Origin: Nereocystis luetkeana
Taxonomy: Eukaryota > Sar > Phaeophyceae > Laminariales > Laminariaceae
Direction of reading: 5' to 3'
Assembly: GCA_031213475.1 (NCBI GenBank)
Contig: JARUPZ010000015.1
Coordinates: 8,832,528-8,896,527 of the forward strand
Length of the DNA stretch: 64,000 bases
Each line of letters begins with the position of its first letter. Position 1 is the first letter of the stretch. Of the stretch, positions 1 through 11,527 are shown piece by piece. Made by a program: the position numbers and the translations under genes. The notes under the pieces are model-generated. The model saw only the letters and a program-made list of their open reading frames with translations. It did not search any database and was not told the origin of the DNA.

Positions 1-119
1 TTTCCAGCTCGTTCTTTTTCAAGTGTAGGCCACCTCGCCTGCGGGGGGGGGGGCACGACAGATTGTTTCTCTTAGATTTTGCTTTCATTTTTCTTCTTTT
101 TCTTTTTCGACTTGTCTAC

Positions 120-396
120 CTTGTTTTTGTTTTCTCTTTGATTGTTTCTTTTCGTTTCACTATTTCATAGATTGCGTATGTCGTGCCTGTCGTATCTAGT
201 ATGATGACATGGCTTTGCATTGCCCACTGCAGTTCACACTGCACACGTGGCAACGTAGTATCTCTGTGGCGTAGCTTTGTGACCACAGAACTTGTATCTC
301 TTCTAGGATGGAAGAATCGGCACGGACACTGGTTGTGCTGGATGTCGACGGGTAGAAAGAACGGTTTAATGTGAAGAACACACACACACACACACA
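120..396 (+). repeat. Family G repeat ending in CA microsatellite, copy 1
   Basis: CGGCACGGACACTGGTTGTG, CTGGATGTCGACGGGTAGAA and GGTTTAATGTGAAGAACACA then (CA)n. The upstream part (TTGTGACCACAGAACTTG) also matches the 17.3-kb copy. Confidence 0.7.
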
Positions 397-561
397 CTTA
401 TATCTAAAGTGAGCATGGTTGCCTATTTTGCAGCCCTCGCTTGGCCTCCCGTCCATTTTCCGCCGCAAAACTTATCCCATACTGTACTGGTACCATACCA
501 CCAGCCGCCTGGTGCCAGGTCTAGAACCAGTACATCAACAATCTGTTTCCAAGAGTCTATC

Positions 562-686
562 ACGGGGGACCATACGAATAGGACCAAACGTTGTTTGTAA
601 AAATAGGGAAATATATACCAGGTACCAGATAGGTTTTTGTGTGTGCCGTAGGTCCTATTTATTTACTACCAGGTATGGTCCCCCGT
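562..686. mobile_element. Family A MITE, copy 1
   Basis: Terminal inverted repeats CGGGGGACCATA and TATGGTCCCCCG are flanked by A/T. The internal AGGACC/GGTCCT pair is present. Compared with other copies, the right arm carries an extra CCAGGTA at 667-675, making TACCAGGTA. Confidence 0.8.
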
Positions 687-1060
687 TATAGTCCCCAAGC
701 AAAACTTGGGGTGTGGTATACCCACTGGTAGTGTAATCTACGAGAGCAAATATTAGACCTGCGAGTCGTCAGGCTTTCACGACCAACAACTTGTCGTCAG
801 GTGCCGTTACGCAACGAACTGACTTTAGTCGGCAAGTCGGCGGCGAAGCCAACTGATGGCCAAGCCGACTTGTCGACTTGAGTCAGTCAGCCCTCCCTGG
901 CCAAGGGGGCCCCGCCCAAAAAAAGAAAAAATCCGCAGTCAACAATTACTTCTTCCAATACTCGCATGAGAACCCACTAAGTCGGGCAGTCGGCACCTCC
1001 GCTGCACGGCTAACCAATAGTCCGACCATGTACGAACTACTGTATGAGGCAGTTGATTAC

Positions 1061-1172
1061 TTGAACCTTTTTAGGACTGCAGTCCCATTTTGGGGACAAA
1101 ATACAAAATACTACCATGGTAGGATTTTGGGTGGATTCGCCCTCGAAACGGGACTGCAGTACTATAAGAGTC
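1061..1172. mobile_element. Family B MITE, copy 1
   Basis: Left arm AGGACTGCAGTCCCATTTTG and GGGACAAA; right arm CTCGAAACGGGACTGCAGTA. The left AACCTTTTT corresponds to the AACCCTTTT terminus of better copies. Confidence 0.7.
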
Positions 1173-1215
1173 AAGTCGAGTCGTGGCATCTCACAGTTCT
1201 AAGAAACATGCTACT

Positions 1216-1574
1216 ATATACACTACGGTCGCCCCGGTGATTCAAGTGGTTAACCTCGAGTTCTACTTTTGTTTGAGTCCTGGGTTCGAGCCCCAGGTGG
1301 GTCGGACATTTGACTTTATCTGCAAAAATAAAATAAAGAGGATTCACATGTTGAGAGCGCCTTGCAGCGTGGGTAGGCACAATTCGATGCGAGTCGACGA
1401 GGGAAGAAAAGGCTGAAATCTTCTCGCGATAAAAATGAAGGCACGTACCGTAGCGGGAAGGGGGTAGAAGAACCTGCTATGTGACCCCGGATCTGAGTTA
1501 CGAGTTGGAAGGAGAGAGAGAAGATGTGCGAAGATAATAAATGGGATGAGCAAAAAAAAAAAAAAAAAAAAAAA
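1216..1574 (+). mobile_element. SINE family 1, copy 1 (tRNA-derived, poly-A tail)
   Basis: The head has tRNA-like pol III boxes: an A box (GATTCAAGTGGTTAACC) and about 45 bases later a B box (GGGTTCGAGCCCC). The body carries GAGCGCCTTGCAGCGTGGG and the core CGCGATAAAAATGAAGGCAC, then GTTACGAGTTGGAAGG, and ends in 23 A. The second copy at 46.18 kb has the same order and length and is highly similar along its length. No clear target duplication was found by eye. Confidence 0.9.
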
Positions 1575-1579
1575 GCGGT

Positions 1580-3430
1580 CCCCCTATACGAATGGTGCTG
1601 TTATGCGCCCGCCAACAATACCGGCACTATAGCAGCAACCGGCACTAGTAACAACACATTACCACACTGGTGAATCCCATCTGTCTGTGCCAAGCGATTC
1701 CGCAGCCACCGGCACTATAGAGGGACCACTACTGCTGTGTACCTGGTATCATACGTGAGAGAAGACCGCGGTTTGACTCCTTTGAATTACGGCACCCGTA
1801 CTAAAACTTGTACATATATTTAGGCAATGAAGGCCTTGACACGAAGATCTCTGTGTGGTCTAAACGCCAGGGGGGGGTCATCGTTTGCCTCTCGCGACCG
1901 TAAATATGTCGAACGTTTTCACCTCTCACATGTGAATATCAAACGGGATGATCTTTCCAGACAAAGTGACGATTTTCATTTCCCCCTGCCCCACGCGCCG
2001 TAAAGGGTGACACAAGCAAGTGTGTCGGTTGATGTTCTACAATGTACAGCCGTATTCATAGTTTTGAACTGACAAGGCCTCTTTAGACTAGAGGGCACGG
2101 TGGGTGTTATCCACCCCCTATCCCCGGGTTTCCGGGTGACGGCACGGACGCAGGCAGCATTATTCTACCCGTAATGCTGGGCGTTGACGCTGCTCGTAGA
2201 CGGTTGATATACACCCAACCTTATTTTTGGTCGCTATCTTCAACACCCAAGGAGGTTAATACATCGTTTCACGTACCAAGAACTACAGCAGTACCATGGC
2301 TGGCTATTGACTGCATCACCGATGAAAAACGGATCTCACCAAACGGCCACACGGGCTTGTTTACTCGCGGATAGTTCAAACTACCGGTATGCGGTATAGT
2401 TTCATACAGAGCGCATATGATACCAATATTTTTGGTAGTCGTACATAGTCGTACATACTGCTGGGTGCTCCATTACGTATGGCCGGTTGATCAGTACTGC
2501 ACGCGTCGGGCACATCAGATAGATCAGATAGACCAGATAGACCCTAGCCTGCCGTTCTGAGATGCTGTGCGTGCCCCGCAAGTACAGATCCAATGCAGGA
2601 ATTTTGCGCTTCCTCATGCAGATTATACGAGTCCCACGCGGCGACATGAGCTATAGATCACACAGATCAGGAATCCGTCTGTCCTGACATACACATCTAC
2701 CTGGTAGATCATAAAGCAGGGAATCGATTTCCTGTCCGATATGTGCAACACAGTGCTGCATCTGGCTTAACCAGCTTTAGTCGCGAAACCTTCGTCCAAA
2801 AATGGGCGGGTGCTCGCTAATCAGTACCTGTTGTGATCGTGTGACCTTAATTGAATTCACGATTTTTACGATTTTTCCACGCCGGGCCCAAGAGTTCAAA
2901 ACCCCAAATCCTCATCGAGTCTGACTGATGGTCATTCCTACTGTTTACGATTGCAGTGGATGCCCCGCAATGTGACAGTCTTTGATTGATGAGGCAAACG
3001 TGGAGATGAGGCAGGCTGAATCGGCCTATCCCGATTTTAAGCTCAACATTGTTGTGTCCTGGCGATTTCTCCCGCTTCAACCCCTTTGGGTGTTGAAGCT
3101 AGTGGACCAACACAATGGTTGGCGACTTTGGGGTTACTAGCCATTGAACGTCTACGAACAGCAGCGTGAGCGCCCAGCTTTACGTGTAAGATTATGATGC
3201 GCCTCTGTGCCGTACGCCTTTCGACTCCTCGAGTCGCAATTCAGGACACCAAGTTATTACTCTGTCCCTCAATATAAGGACAAATTTTATACTAATATTC
3301 AATCAAAACGATACTCATATTTAGGGACGTAGTTGTATACCGTTCCCTAATCACGCGGTGAAATGGATGGTTTCCCTTTTTCCCGCCAATTTTCGTCCCC
3401 TGAAGCCCCAAGAGGGTTGATAATCCTTCT
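1580..3430. other. No gene seen
   Basis: Between the SINE and the first A/B MITE pair I see only short frames. One at 2,174-2,374 (+) is faintly protein-like (TPKEVNTSFHVPRTTAVPWL) but has no supporting splice sites. A (-) frame at 2,847-3,080 is equally weak. A GATC-type repeat occupies 2,490-2,710. Confidence 0.5.
2490..2710. repeat. GATCAGATAGATC-type repeat, copy 1
   Basis: CATCAGATAGATCAGATAGA, GCCGTTCTGAGATGCTGTGC and ACACAGATCAGGAATCCGTC. The same blocks, reversed, occur at 42,940-43,160 (ATTCCTGATCTGTATGATCT, GCGCACCATCTCAGAACGGC). Confidence 0.55.
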
Positions 3431-3433
3431 ATT

Positions 3434-3534
3434 CCGGGGGACCATAGTAAATAGGACCTACGTTACACACAAAAACCTATATATTCCACTAATGTTCCTA
3501 ACAATATTGGGTCCTGTTTACCATGTTCCCCAGT
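3434..3534. mobile_element. Family A MITE, copy 2
   Basis: The left arm is CGGGGGACCATAGTAAATAG and the right arm GGTCCTGTTTACCATGTTCC. It is immediately followed by a family B element, with no spacer. Confidence 0.8.
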
Positions 3535-3535
3535 A

Positions 3536-3627
3536 AATAGTACTGCAGTCGTTTTTTTGGGGACAACCAGTCTAATTATCTCAAGTAGTTTGCCCCCAAA
3601 ACGGGACTGCGGTCCTAAAAGCGTTAA
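3536..3627. mobile_element. Family B MITE, copy 2
   Basis: AGTACTGCAGTCGTTTTTTT and GGGGACAA on the left pair with GCCCCCAAAACGGGACTGCG and GTCCTAAAAGCGTTAA on the right. It directly follows a family A copy. Confidence 0.75.
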
Positions 3628-4439
3628 GGCCGGTTTCGGCCTTATATCAAGTTGAGGTATACGTGGCCTTCAATCGGGATGTTTTTCTTCATCAATAAGG
3701 CAGGTTCAACTGCCAACTCCCTTATCTCATTCATACCTGTTTTATTATGGTGTACCTACTGTACCAGGTATAGTATCATGCCCATGGGGTACATATTTCG
3801 TCTCGCGGGTGTATAGTAGGGTATTCTGCTGCACTACTTTGGATGGAAATGTAAGGACCGTAAGTCCTCAAAAAGGGTCGAATATCACCCCGTCACAATA
3901 CGGTCTTACCTCTAGTATTGTACCTGGCAGGGTGTGATCGTTTACTGCTGAAAAAATAATTCCCTGCTAAATTCTGCGGAGTGTTTTTTTTTTCGTGACA
4001 AGCCGATTTGCCCGGTCTTGTCTCTGCAACCAGGTATGGCCTTCAACTGGATGGTCTTGAAATGGGTACACCTCTGTTTTGTTGTACGTTTATCTTCTCA
4101 GGCTAGGCTCCTTATGAATAACAACAGGTACACGAGCCAATCTCGTGAAACTATTGACTGTACTCTTACGTACGGAACGAAATGATACTCGTATGAAATA
4201 CCTGCACACCTGTTTAGACGTGCACCCACCCCCCACTAATGTGAAGAACACACAGCAGTACACACACACATTTTTGGGGGACAGACCACACTGTTTGTAC
4301 AGTACTACAAAAATAGGGTACCGGTTTGTGGGCATCGATGCTGAAAAGATGGCTCGCAGCGATCAATCCAATGCTTGCGGCGTAGACGTAAGTACACAAA
4401 GTTGCGTGAGATTGAGGTTGCGACATAAGACGTTTTGAC

Positions 4440-5255
4440 CGGTTGAGTGAAATACAGCACATACTACAGTATATGAAAGTACCGAGTACATTTCGTACTC
4501 TGAGTACTGAGAGTATTGGAGCTCTGGCGGCCAAAATATACTGCGAGTACTGAGGAGGCCCGAGTATTGAGAAGGCCCGAGTACTGAGAATGCACAACTA
4601 CTGAGAGTACGGAGAGTATGGGCAGCACAGAACCTCGAGAGTACAGGCAATTATACCCGCAGTACCGAACCCCGAAATTCTTGGAGTACAAGCAATATCC
4701 CCACGCAGTACAGAACCTCGAGGTACTGAGAGTATTCGCAGTACATATCCCCGGAATACCAGAGTACCCGAAGTACTCGATTTACCCCCCCATCGAGAGT
4801 AGTTTGCTCCAACTCCCGCTCGTGGGACCATTTTGTGAGCGTTTTCTGCCCAACAGTGGGTATGAGTTGTCGACTCGGTGGACAGATGGTCGACGTATAC
4901 TCCACACTTCAAGTATACTCGGCGTATCGAGAGTATTTTGGTGCTGCGAGTACTCGCACTACCGATGGACGAAGTTCTGCCAGTACTTGCATTACCCGCT
5001 GTACAGAACCCCGAGATACTTGAGGTGTAGAGAGTATCCACGGTAGCGAATCTCGATGTGCTGCGAGCCCGGGAGTATCCGCAGTTAGTAGTACAGAATG
5101 TCGAAATACTGCGGGTACTCGCAGTACCTGCAATTCAAGTCCGATATGCTGCGAGTGCACGAATTACGTACAAGTAAACGAATTACGTACAAGTATTTTT
5201 CTCGAAGATTCTCTGCTTTACTCTCGAGTATTGGGAGTATCTGTGAAATATTAAG
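4440..5255. repeat. Degenerate GAGTAC satellite
   Basis: About 0.8 kb is built of units of roughly 40-55 bases containing GAGTACTGAGAGTA, GCAGTACAGAACCTCGAG, CGAAGTACTCG and similar. Open frames cross it on both strands but are by-products. Variation is too high for a recent array. Confidence 0.75.
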
Positions 5256-5842
5256 GTTTGAACGCACGCCATACGTAAGCACGCCCAAACTCCGTGATTT
5301 TGCGTACAAACACACAGCATGTACGTATCATACGCGTAAATAGGCCAGAAAGAAAGGTGTACGTGCTGGTACGAAATAAATCAAAATTTGTAAAACAAAA
5401 AGAGGCGAGCAACGTGGGAATCGAACCTCGGAAATGAATATATTTCGCCTCCCCATGATAGCTGCTTGGGGCGGTATGTCTGTAATAAACAGAAATCAAA
5501 ATTCGTCCGCATGTCCCAAACGCCGAGGTCACTGCAGCAGGTGGTACAAACAGCAGCATATCACATTTAGCTGGAATTTGTACTGAATTTTCGTGATGGT
5601 ATGATACTCAAATGGACAACGTGGGACGTGATGACTGCAACTACTGCTGTACACCTCCCGCGGGGCGCTCGCTCTGTGCGTGCAGTGTACAGATCGCGAC
5701 ATCAGCGTTGTAGCGCAGTCAGCCGGTTACGCTCAAGTGCTCGTACAGCTGGCACACTGAGGTATTCTCACAGTGCGCCTGCAGCAACGGCGGGCAGTGT
5801 ACAATGCGCATGTGGCAGATCCGCGGTGTGCTCTCAGCACTA

Positions 5843-5944
5843 TTACGGAGGACCATAACAAATAGGGCAAAATGTTGTTGGTAAAATAGGGGAATATTCA
5901 GGTTTTTGTCTGTACCGTAGGCCCTATTTACTATGGTCCCCCGT
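5843..5944. mobile_element. Family A MITE, copy 3
   Basis: The arms are TACGGAGGACCATAACAAAT and ATTTACTATGGTCCCCCGTA, with TA at both ends. The middle has GTAAAATAGGGGAATATTCA and lacks the extra motif of copy 1. Confidence 0.85.
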
Positions 5945-6879
5945 AGTGGTGTTCGTTGTTGTTGGCATTGGCATCGGCCAATGCACGTACCTGCGGTAGT
6001 GTATGGCCGGCACTTTTTGTTTCGTGCCGATCATCCCCGAATCGATATGTACTAGTCGAGCGCTGAGTACAGTTGGGGCAGTGGCAACATTGGATCACAC
6101 ACAGAAATACGCAGAAGAAGCAGCAGTGAGGTGATTACTGGTGTGGTGGCGGCGTTTTCAAGTTATCGATCGCAGTCACCGATAAAGCAACTAGCCGCAA
6201 GACGATCAGCCATACGCGCAAGGTGCTGCCCGCTGCTGCTGCTACTGCTGCTGGGCGGCAGCGGCAGGGTTGTAGTGCCGTAGGCAGCTGGAGATAAGCA
6301 CGCTCTGTGCACTACTGCTATTGCTGTCTGGGCTGTGGGCCGTGCTCTGTTAAAAAAACGAAAACAAAATGTACCGGTACATACATACTTCAGCCTGAAA
6401 AAAGGCCTCTCGCACTGAAACCGGGGAGATCGTCTTTTCCACCCCCGCCGAGAAAAAATATTTGAGGGCTTGCCACGCACTCCAGAATGCACGGATCGCG
6501 CCCGGACCTTGACCAATGTGTCTCGCCGGGGTTCCTCTGTCGACTGCGTAGCGTTTTGCCAAAAAGAGGTTGTACGAAGCGATATGTTCGAAAAGTACCT
6601 ACCTGGTATATTTTCACAAACATGGCTATTAATATTGGATCACGCTTTTGAGACTTATTTGCAAGTCGTTCATTCCCTCGTCAACGACAACAGACAGTAC
6701 TGGTAGTTATTTCCGTGAATATCACGTATTGTATCTCACTTTTTCATCAATTTCTTACTCTTGTTCTCGACAGGTATACGAGTCAACCGCGTGAACCTAT
6801 TTGCCGCGATAGGAGGGGGGGGGGGGGGGGGAGAAGCACCAGCCTTCTTTTGGCTGTTGTAACCAGCGGAAGACTGCGC

Positions 6880-7070
6880 TGAGGGACAGCAACAACAGCG
6901 AGACCGGCAGCACCAACAGTAGCAGCACCAGCGGTTGCAGCAACAGCAGTAGCAGCAACAGCAGTAGCAGCAGAACATCAGCAGCATCATCAGTAGCAGC
7001 AGCAGAGCATCAGCAGTGGCCTTAGCGGCCTCAGGAGCAGGAGCAGCAACAGCAGCAGAACAGCATCGAC
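6880..7070. repeat. CAG/CAN-rich microsatellite upstream of ankyrin exon 1
   Basis: Runs of CAGCAGCAACAACAGC and AGTAGCAGCAGAACATCAGC. It may be 5' flanking or untranslated DNA of the ankyrin gene. A G-run (6,817-6,831) lies before it. Confidence 0.7.
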
Positions 7071-7124
7071 CGTGGTGGAACCAGAAAGCGGGGGTGGGGG
7101 TGGTAGCAGGGCTACCGGTGGTTC

Positions 7125-8241
7125 ATGGCGCGACCAGACAGCGCGGCCAACCCCGCCGGAACCTCGTCGACATGTAAAGAACGAGAGATCGACGCGCAGG
7201 GGGGGAGGAGGGGTGGGCACGGTGGTTACACCGTAAGGCTGTCGTCCGGTGTTGACTCGTTCGGCTACCGGGACAACGACCACATTGCAGGGGGCAACAA
7301 CAACGACGATGACGACAACGTATGTAACAACCATAACGAAGGTTACAAACAATGCGGCGGAAATGAAACCGTCGGCGGTGATAGCTGTGGTGGGAATGAA
7401 ACTGTCGATGGTGGGAATGAAAACGTCGGCGGGAACGGAGCCAACGACGAGTACGACAGGGGCGGCTACAAACGCGGCGGAAATGAAACCGTCGGTGTCG
7501 AGATTGAAACCGTGGGTGATGGGAATGATGAAACTGTCGGCAGAAATGAGACCGTCGGTGGTGGGAATGAAACCGTCGGCCAGGCAGGGAGCGGCTGTGG
7601 CCGCGGTGAAGAAGAAGGGTGGCGTTACACTTCCACGACTTTGATGAGTGCCGACGGCGCGGAGAATCGATCCGAAACGGCTGCCGGTTCGGAAAACGCT
7701 CCGCCCGAATCGGAACCAGCGCCCGTGGCGACCGCCAAGGGAAAAAGCGAGGCAGGAGTTCCTCATACAAAAATGGCGGCGTTTGTGCGGGAAGGCGAAC
7801 GCGAAGGCTTGAGTGGAGGCGGGAAGTTTTCGCTAGAAATGCGAAATAATTCGACGAGGTTTGCAGCAGCGAGAGGGGACGAGGAAGGGGGTACGGGGTT
7901 TCCAGTGTTGAGGGAAGAGGGGGAGGTGGGGTTTGCAGCGGTGGCGGGGGAAGGGCAAGGGAGCATCGGGTTTGCAACGACGAGGGAGGACGAAAGAGGG
8001 AGCACGAGGTTTCCGGCGTTCGTGGAAGAGGGGGAGGGGGCGCTGCAGGGGGAAGGGAGCAGTGGGAGCGGCAGGGCGCTTGGGGCGGGAGTGGTAGGGT
8101 TGGGGTTGGGACTGGGGCTAGGCGGAAGATCGAAGACATCGATTTTTCGGCAGAGTAGCGGCAACCTTGCATCGCTGGCTTCCGCCTCCTCCTCCTCCTC
8201 CGCTCAGGCGGAATTCAGGGAAGCGCTCAGACGGAGGCCCG
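7125..8241 (+). CDS. Ankyrin-gene exon 1: low-complexity N-terminal region
   Basis: About 372 codons are open from an ATG at 7125 to a strong donor (G then GTGAGTGG) at 8242. Residues about 79-152 are a degenerate minisatellite repeat built on GGNETVGG. Residues about 240-310 are a second repeat of roughly 15 residues containing GF or RF followed by acidic residues. A Gly/Leu-rich run and a Ser run come before the end (REALRRRP). The exon ends in phase 1 and joins in frame to exon 2. Long open frames also exist on the opposite strand here (Pro/Arg/His-rich), as expected of such DNA. The (+) frame is preferred because of the donor and the phase match. The true start could lie further downstream, or an upstream exon could be missing. 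Confidence 0.5.
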
Positions 8242-9091
8242 GTGAGTGGAAGGCGTTTTTCGTCGCCTTGAAACCGTGAGCACCTCGGACAGGTACTCGA
8301 TTTCCACTGGACCATCTAGATCTGTCAGAAAAGACATAATCCTGTATATACCTGTATTGTTGCCGGGTGGGAGCTGTGCGGTCGTTGTTTGATCTACTGT
8401 GGCACACGTTTCCTGGGTTGGATCTGTACTGTACTGACAGATCCTGAACAACCACTCACTACGGCGGGCGAGGAACTAGATGATCTGCAGTATATATATA
8501 TAATATACTTCAAGTATATAGATAAGATAGATAGATAGGTCTTGATGTATCATCTGGTCTGTCCGCAGGTGTGAAACCGCGGAAGCTTTTTTGGTCTCTT
8601 TTTGGGACCGTCGTCGTGGGCGCCTTAGCCGTGGGGTATCCTTTCCTTTCTCCTTCGTATCAGTATCATGTAAAAAAAATAAACGTAAAAATGGGGACGT
8701 GAATACAGAACCGCTTGGTCTCATTAATATCTGAACCATCGTTATAGTGACGTCCAGGGTGGTACCAGGCACCAAGGGCCTGTATCCTTGCAAACGGCAA
8801 GTTTCGACGAAATCCTCATCTTACAGCTGGGGACGATGCTAATGGGCACGTTATCTTGACCCATTTAGTACTGCACTGCTGTACGGAGACCTAAATCTGA
8901 CTCTATTTCCAAGTGTTTCGGCCCTCCACAACGGGAGAAACAGGTGAAAAACTGAATCGGGAATGCCATTTATGTTTCATCCAACAGATGCAGAAATAGA
9001 GGTCCTCAAACGAATGCTTTTGTCTATACGCAGGTGACATTATTTATTTATTTTTTATTTAAACGATATTTCGCGGAACATCCGTGGTTTT

Positions 9092-9334
9092 TCAAGTACT
9101 ACGTATTATACTCGTAAGTGGTTTTCGTGTGATCTTCCCCTTGACAACCTGGCACTTACTTGATGTTAGAGTGGCCGAAAAAGAAGCCTGCCAATACGTA
9201 TTTTTTCGCTCAGCCTTGGTGATCACGATTGTGGTGAGCGTGTCCTGCAATTCGTCGTACATCGAAAGTTGTGGGCCGACAACAGATTGGACAAAACTGC
9301 GCTGCACGGACCATACCATGAGGAACTTGAACAT
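9092..9334 (-). CDS. Doubtful (-) ORF fragment
   Basis: An 80-codon (-) frame reads SFVQSVVGPQLSMYDELQDT, then LTTIVITKAERKNTYWQ. It is protein-like and not repetitive, but a (+) frame of 101 codons overlaps it and neither has clear splice sites. No family is recognised. Confidence 0.15.
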   Translation of the reverse strand: MFKFLMVWSVQRSFVQSVVGPQLSMYDELQDTLTTIVITKAERKNTYWQASFSATLTSSKCQVVKGKITRKPLTSIIRST

Positions 9335-9373
9335 AGTTAATCAGCCCATGGGGAACTTGAACACATACTGTAA

Positions 9374-9430
9374 TATCGGGGGACCATAGTAAATAGGACC
9401 TACGGTACGCACAAAAAAATATATAAAACT
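9374..9430. mobile_element. Family A MITE, left half only
   Basis: ATCGGGGGACCATAGTAAAT and the AGGACCTACGGTACGCAC segment are present; the matching right arm is missing. It borders the 0.8-kb dispersed repeat that starts at about 9,445. Confidence 0.6.
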
Positions 9431-9444
9431 ACATACTTAGATCA

Positions 9445-10255
9445 CAACCCCTGAGCGTGTTCGGTTGGTGCATCCCTGGCCTCTCAGAGCTCCCACTTCC
9501 AAACCGCCTCCTTTCATTGCTTGCCGGGCCTTTCCAGCAGTTCTTTGTTTTCTCCATTTATCTTGGCACTCTCGGCCCTTTCTTCCTTTTTTCTTCTTTC
9601 GTTTCATGTGCGTGCGTGTACTCCAAGTACGGCACCGCGGGAAAGCCCGGCACCGTCGCGGATGTCAGTGGGTGCTGGCGGGTAGAAGGGGGGTTGCAAG
9701 GAGCGCGGTCGCCGCTTTCGTGCCCAGGCGTCGCGTGTGCCTCGAGACACGAGGGATGCATGAACGGGCTTTGTCTGGCTTCCGTTGGTGATTTTTGATA
9801 GAGTATGTACGTGTGATAAAGGTCGTTAGGGATGGCAAGATATTGTTCAGGCGGTGCTTATTTTTGCGACCACGCTGAAGTTGACAGAGGGAGCTGAGCA
9901 GTTTGAACACCAACGTTATCGAGCTGGCGAACGACGGCCACGGTGAGCACCGGGCTTCACGCGAGGCAGGCGACGGGGCTGATTGTGGCAGAGAGTGATA
10001 AAAGCTTTACCCGGACCGAATGGGTGGCGAGGTGGTCGCGAGAGGGGCGGGCGGCGTACGAGGCTGAGAGAGAAGCTCTTCTGTGCGATCTTTTTCTCTT
10101 CTTCTTTTCGACCGGGTGTAAGGTGTTCCAATCAGGCAGAACATTATTGCACGAGAGGGGATGGGGATGTTTTTTCTTTCCGAATTTTCGGTTTCATTTT
10201 CATTGTTTTTGCTGCTGTGCCGTGCTGTGCTTTCGCTTTCTTCGTACATACGAGT
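9445..10255 (+). repeat. 0.8-kb dispersed element, copy 1
   Basis: CGTGTTCGGTTGGTGCATCC, AGGAGCGCGGTCGCCGCTTT, TTTTTGCGACCACGCTGAAG, GGCCACGGTGAGCACCGGGC, AGGTGTTCCAATCAGGC and GCTGTGCCGTGCTGTGCTTT are all repeated, in the same order, on the opposite strand at 51.43-52.19 kb. Short shared peptide segments occur in one frame, but no protein family is recognised. Class unknown. Confidence 0.75.
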
Positions 10256-10467
10256 ACAGACATACCTGGTAGAGCATATCAAACTAAGAAAATAAGTACA
10301 GCAGTATTATGTGGCGTCCGAGCTGACGTCGGAGCTGTTTTTTCCTGAAGCATGGCGGCGGGACTCTTGGCATTATCAAGTCGCCGGTTTGCAATTACGA
10401 TCCTTCAAAAAACTAAATTCAATCGTGGACCTCTGTGCGCTTCGCTTAATTTGATGTACTTTTTTCC

Positions 10468-10518
10468 TTCCTGAGCGAGCGTAGCGGGCGGCGTAGGCCG
10501 CCCGCGGAGCGAAGCGCC
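10468..10518. other. GC-rich palindromic module
   Basis: GAGCGAGCGTAGCGGGCGGC followed by GTAGGCCGCCCGCGGAGCGA and AGCGCC can fold into a strong stem with a short loop. A related stretch occurs at 51,285-51,312 (CGTCCGCCCGCTACGCTCGC). It sits at the broken edge of a half MITE. Nothing links it to a gene. Confidence 0.5.
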
Positions 10519-10519
10519 T

Positions 10520-10577
10520 TGTATTTACTTATTTTTACTGACAGTATTTGGTCCTATTTACTGTGGTCCCCCGTAAT
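10520..10577. mobile_element. Family A MITE, right half only
   Basis: GTATTTGGTCCTATTTACTG and TGGTCCCCCGTAATA are the right arm. The left arm has been lost next to a GC-rich palindrome at 10,470-10,518. Confidence 0.65.
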
Positions 10578-10670
10578 AAGACCTATGCCAATGGAAACGT
10601 GAAGTTGAAAAGTTTTTTTTCAAATATATGGCTTTAAAAAAACAGCCGAAATTTTTCTCGTACCGCCGCT

Positions 10671-11225
10671 GTGGGAAAAAAAGAGAAAAATGTTTTATTT
10701 TTTATTTATTTTTCCCCAACGGCTGCAGGCGGCGCAATTTGTGTTTTTCTGGTCGCAAATTGTCAACACGGTGATCGAAACCAGCTCGTGCGACGATCGA
10801 CGCTCGATCTCGACATAGACTTAGCCCACGGCCAACCCACTCGGTATCTGGCAAGCCCAACGAGTATAGATGACGGACTCGAAGATATCAGGTGGATCCA
10901 TGGTCTAGGGGGCGAGAGCTTGCCGGCGGCGTCGTACGGTATCCTCCCAAACCTGAAAAAAATACTATATTTTGCCATTCGAGACGGATGGAGAAGTTTT
11001 GTCTTCTGTTTTGTGCAAGCCAGCGGCCAAATATTTTTTTATCACACGCCTGGTCAGCTCCCGCCACATGACACCGGCCATGGTGTGAAGACGGTGACCC
11101 TAGGGTGGGTCGGAGCCCCTAACGAGCGCACTCCGTTCAGAATTCGTGACGCAATCGTTGGTTTTGTTGATCGATGTCTGTCGAGGACTGGGAATCTCGC
11201 CGCTTCGAACCAAAGATCGGCCTGA
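10671..11225 (+). CDS. Doubtful 184-codon ORF
   Basis: This is the longest frame in intron 1 of the ankyrin gene. It includes RRSTLDLDIDLAHGQPTRYL and GWVGAPNERTPFRIRDAIVG. No domain is recognised. Its first 20 residues come from A/T-rich DNA following a half copy of the family A MITE, so the start is unlikely to be real. Opposite-strand frames are also open. It is reported because composition in the middle is not low complexity. Confidence 0.2.
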   Translation: MGKKEKNVLFFIYFSPTAAGGAICVFLVANCQHGDRNQLVRRSTLDLDIDLAHGQPTRYLASPTSIDDGLEDIRWIHGLGGESLPAASYGILPNLKKILYFAIRDGWRSFVFCFVQASGQIFFYHTPGQLPPHDTGHGVKTVTLGWVGAPNERTPFRIRDAIVGFVDRCLSRTGNLAASNQRSA

Positions 11226-11527
11226 GTTTTTCTCAAGCCGATGTTGGCCCAACATCGGCCCCAGATTTGCTTTTTTCGGGCTTTTTTAGTAAAGTTAGGA
11301 ACTTTTTTTTTTTTTTTAGGTGGCCCATAGGAAGCGTGTTCTGAATTTTTTTTGGCGGGTATCTTTGAAATTCAAACTTTTTATTGAAACTTCGCTGTAC
11401 CATTGGCATAGGTCTAAGTAGCTCTATATTCGAATCAGTTAGGCCTTCTACAGTGTAGAGACCCGCGATTAAGTAAATAATTTGATGCCTGGCAATAACT
11501 TATGGCTAACTCTTTGGGGTATGCCTG

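Larger units (their letters stand above)
5600..7120. other. No gene seen; presumed 5' flank of the ankyrin gene
   Basis: Apart from one MITE (5,843-5,944) and the CAG-rich stretch, no exon was recognised. No TATA box or initiator could be singled out. Confidence 0.4.

Noticed and set aside
878-1240. 120-codon (+) ORF
   Set aside because: Built from a family B MITE and the start of a SINE; no independent coding signal.
1216-1300. Functional tRNA gene at the SINE head
   Set aside because: A and B boxes are present, but no good acceptor-stem pairing was seen, and the same body and poly(A) tail recur at 46.2 kb.
6990-8172. Long Pro/Arg/His- and Val-rich (-) frames opposite ankyrin exon 1
   Set aside because: They arise from the complement of Gly/Glu/Asn repeats; the (+) frame has a strong donor and joins in phase to exon 2.
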